From Streptomyces atratus (GTDB taxonomy: Bacteria > Actinomycetota > Actinomycetes > Streptomycetales > Streptomycetaceae): a stretch of 64,000 nucleotides of DNA. The DNA lies in NCBI RefSeq assembly GCF_900119365.1, contig NZ_FPJO01000019.1, forward strand, positions 62,001 through 126,000. Reading direction: 5' to 3'. Shown piece after piece: positions 62,175 through 64,000 of this stretch. Each line of letters starts with the position of its first letter. Position 1 is the first letter of the stretch. Made by a program: the position numbers and the translations under genes. The notes beneath the pieces were generated by a model, which was given only the letters and a program-made list of their open reading frames with translations, did no database searches and was not told the DNA's origin.

Positions 62175-63023
62175 ATGTCGACGATCCACCCCGACCCCGA
62201 AGCCACCGGTGCGCAGACCCCGCACCTCGACTTCGCGGGAACGACTCCGTACGAGGACTACGTCCAGGCGGATGTCCTGACCCATCTCCAGCACCCTCGC
62301 TCCGACGATCCGGGCGAGATGGTCTTCCTGGTCACCACCCAGGTCATGGAGCTGTGGTTCACCGTCATCGTCCACGAGTGGGAGACCGCCGCGCACGCCC
62401 TGCGCGAGGACCGGCTGACCGTCGCACGCGACGCGCTCAAGCGGTCGGTGCGGGAGCTGGAGGCGCTCAACGCCTCCTGGACCCCGCTCGCCCAGCTCAC
62501 CCCCGCCCAGTTCAACTCCTACCGCTCAGCCCTCGGCGAGGGCTCCGGCTTCCAGTCGGCGATGTACCGGCGGATGGAGTTCCTGCTCGGCGACAAGTCC
62601 GCGTCCATGCTGGTCCCGCACCGGGGCGCGCCCCGCGTCCACGCCGAGCTGGAGAAGGCGCTCGGCGAGCCGGGTCTGTACGACGAGACACTCGCCCTGC
62701 TCGCCCGGCGCGGGTTCGCCGTGCCACAGTCCGTGCTCGCCCGGGACCTGACGCAGAAGTACGAACCGTCCCCCGAGGTCGAGGCGGTCTGGGCGGAGAT
62801 ATACGCCGCCCCGGAACAGCACGAGGACCTGGTCCGGTTCGGCGAGGCGCTCACCGACGTCGGCGAGCTGGTGTGGCGCTGGCGCAACGACCATCTCGTC
62901 GCCACCCGGCGCGCGATGGGCTCCAAGACCGGGACCGGCGGCTCAGCCGGGGTCGCCTGGCTGGAGAAGCGGGCCACGAAGAACGTCTTCCCCGAGCTGT
63001 GGACGGCGCGCAGCCATGTCTGA
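62175..63023 (+). CDS. Tryptophan 2,3-dioxygenase
   Basis: 282 aa haem dioxygenase. TPYEDYVQADVLTHLQHPRS, DPGEMVFLVTTQVMELWFTVIVHEW (distal pocket), TPAQFNSYRSALGEGSGFQSAMYRRMEFLLG (Arg for substrate), and LVWRWRNDHLVATRRAMGSKTGTGGSAG (proximal His). Opens the indole ring of Trp to N-formylkynurenine. Stop overlaps the kynureninase ATG by 8 bp. Confidence 0.96.
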   Translation: MSTIHPDPEATGAQTPHLDFAGTTPYEDYVQADVLTHLQHPRSDDPGEMVFLVTTQVMELWFTVIVHEWETAAHALREDRLTVARDALKRSVRELEALNASWTPLAQLTPAQFNSYRSALGEGSGFQSAMYRRMEFLLGDKSASMLVPHRGAPRVHAELEKALGEPGLYDETLALLARRGFAVPQSVLARDLTQKYEPSPEVEAVWAEIYAAPEQHEDLVRFGEALTDVGELVWRWRNDHLVATRRAMGSKTGTGGSAGVAWLEKRATKNVFPELWTARSHV

Positions 63024-64000
63024 GTCCTTCGCCGCGCGGGCCGCGGCACTCGACGCCGCCGACCCGCTCGCGGACCGGCGCAAGCTCTTCACCCTCGACG
63101 ACACCGTCTATCTCGACGGCAACTCGCTCGGCGCGCTGCCGGCGCACGTGCCCGCCCGGGTGCAGGAGGTCCTCACCCGCGAGTGGGGCGAGCTGCGCAT
63201 CCGGTCCTGGGACGAGAGCGGCTGGTGGACCGCGCCGGAACGGATCGGCGACCGGATCGCCCCGCTCGTCGGTGCCGCCGCGGGACAGATCGTCGTCTCC
63301 GACTCGACCAGCGTGAACGTCTTCAAGGCCGTCGTGGCCGCGACCCGGCTGGCGCCGCAGGGGCGCGACGAGATCCTCGTGGACGCGACGACCTTCCCCA
63401 CCGACGGGTACATCGCCGAGTCCGCGGCCCGGATGACCGGCCACCGGCTCGTCCCGGTCGCCCCCGCCGAGGTGCCCGGCGCGCTGGGCCCCCGTACCGC
63501 GGCCGTGCTGCTCAACCATGTCGACTACCGCACCGGCAGGCTCCACGACCTGCCCGGACTCACCGCCGCCGTGCACGAGGCGGGCGCCATCGCCGTCTGG
63601 GACCTGTGCCACAGCGCGGGCGCCCTGCCCGTCGGTCTCGACGAGCACGGCGTGGACCTGGCGGTCGGCTGCACGTACAAGTACCTGAACGGCGGCCCGG
63701 GTTCGCCCGCCTACATCTACGTCGCCGAGCGCCACCAGGCGGCCTTCGACTCACCGCTGCCGGGGTGGACGTCGCACGCCGACCCGTTCGGCATGACCCC
63801 TCGATACACCCCCGCCGACGGCGCGGTACGAGGTCGGGTCGGCACCCCCGACATCGTCTCCATGCTGACGCTCGAAGCATCGCTGGACGTGTGGGACGGG
63901 GTGTCCATCGACGAGGTACGGGCCAAGTCCCTGGCGCTGACGGACTTCTTCCTGATGTGCGTCGCCCGGTACGCGCCCGAGGGCCGGGCCCCCTCCATCA
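63016..64000 (+). CDS. kynU: Kynureninase (partial, runs off right edge)
   Basis: First ~328 residues of a PLP fold-type I enzyme. DTVYLDGNSLGALP, IVVSDSTSVNVFKAV (phosphate site), LLNHVDYRTGRLHD, VWDLCHSAGALPVGL (Asp to PLP), VGCTYKYLNGGPGSPAYIYV (Lys) and SPLPGWTSH are typical of KynU. Converts kynurenine to anthranilate and alanine. Overlaps the dioxygenase gene (ATGTCTGA), so both are co-translated. C-terminus outside the window. Confidence 0.95.
   Translation, partial: MSESFAARAAALDAADPLADRRKLFTLDDTVYLDGNSLGALPAHVPARVQEVLTREWGELRIRSWDESGWWTAPERIGDRIAPLVGAAAGQIVVSDSTSVNVFKAVVAATRLAPQGRDEILVDATTFPTDGYIAESAARMTGHRLVPVAPAEVPGALGPRTAAVLLNHVDYRTGRLHDLPGLTAAVHEAGAIAVWDLCHSAGALPVGLDEHGVDLAVGCTYKYLNGGPGSPAYIYVAERHQAAFDSPLPGWTSHADPFGMTPRYTPADGAVRGRVGTPDIVSMLTLEASLDVWDGVSIDEVRAKSLALTDFFLMCVARYAPEGRAPSI

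Overview
The window is high-GC actinobacterial DNA and almost certainly comes from a Streptomyces chromosome. It has many GTG starts and 4-bp start/stop overlaps (ATGA/GTGA), a CvnABCD conservon with two P450s, a dnaK-grpE-dnaJ-hspR operon with HAIR operators, and two unrelated ECF sigma factors. The right half (33.1-64 kb) has the dcd / dnaK / clpB / pyrE / fba / kynurenine-pathway content I remember from the conserved core of Streptomyces chromosomes. The left half is more accessory. All assignments come from reading the sequence; no database search was possible.

Region by region. 0-6.2 kb (minus strand): a conservon operon, cvnA-B-C-D, then a CYP157-type P450 without the usual ExxR and I-helix threonine, then a CYP154-type P450 coupled to an enoyl-CoA hydratase that runs off the left edge. 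6.5-13.8 kb: a decayed AbiEii fragment, a TetR / alpha-beta hydrolase divergent pair, an NDH-2-like oxidoreductase coupled to an ECF41 sigma factor, a DUF1838 protein, a secreted NodB deacetylase, and a second ECF sigma factor sandwiched between a 29-aa membrane peptide and a cysteine-containing membrane protein. 13.9-21.3 kb: a large secreted FG-GAP protein, a CBS protein whose 5' end carries a stray piece of PIN-toxin gene, two head-to-head DUF5994 proteins, a PRC-barrel stub and a PP2C phosphatase.

21.5-32.9 kb is a genomic-island hot spot at a tRNA-Gly(CCC) gene (32808-32881, minus strand). The 3' end of the tRNA, from the anticodon loop to the CCA, is repeated at 27.7 kb (44/44 identical), at 25.8 kb (one mismatch) and in decayed form at 21.5 kb. 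The two better copies each keep a terminator hairpin, and all three are followed by the same ~130-160 bp arm. The repeats divide the region into three small cassettes without integrases. Their cargo is (a) TetR/MFS and decayed metabolic genes, (b) a VapBC-like toxin-antitoxin and a membrane protein, and (c) a frameshifted AbiEii toxin with its partner, a P-type ATPase remnant and an unusual HTH + N6-adenine methylase + HsdS-like single-chain protein.

33-64 kb is mostly housekeeping: dcd, a phosphoribosyltransferase, a Yip1-like protein, a large membrane Fe-S oxidoreductase, a sugar transferase, the HspR heat-shock regulon (dnaK operon and clpB, each with two HAIR sites), MFS exporters, YbjN, aminotransferases, DUF2617, a membrane spermidine-synthase-like protein, aldose epimerase, pyrE, fba, DUF3151, and tryptophan dioxygenase plus kynureninase.

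Between hspR and clpB lies the most unusual locus, at 43.3-45.1 kb. A LuxR-type regulator is divergent, across a perfect palindrome, from a secreted peptide precursor with seven exact DIGW repeats plus one degenerate one. The precursor is translationally coupled to a miniature Rieske-oxygenase-like protein that has lost the iron-sulfur ligands. I recognise no described system with this architecture and regard it as the best candidate for an undescribed peptide-signalling or RiPP-like system.
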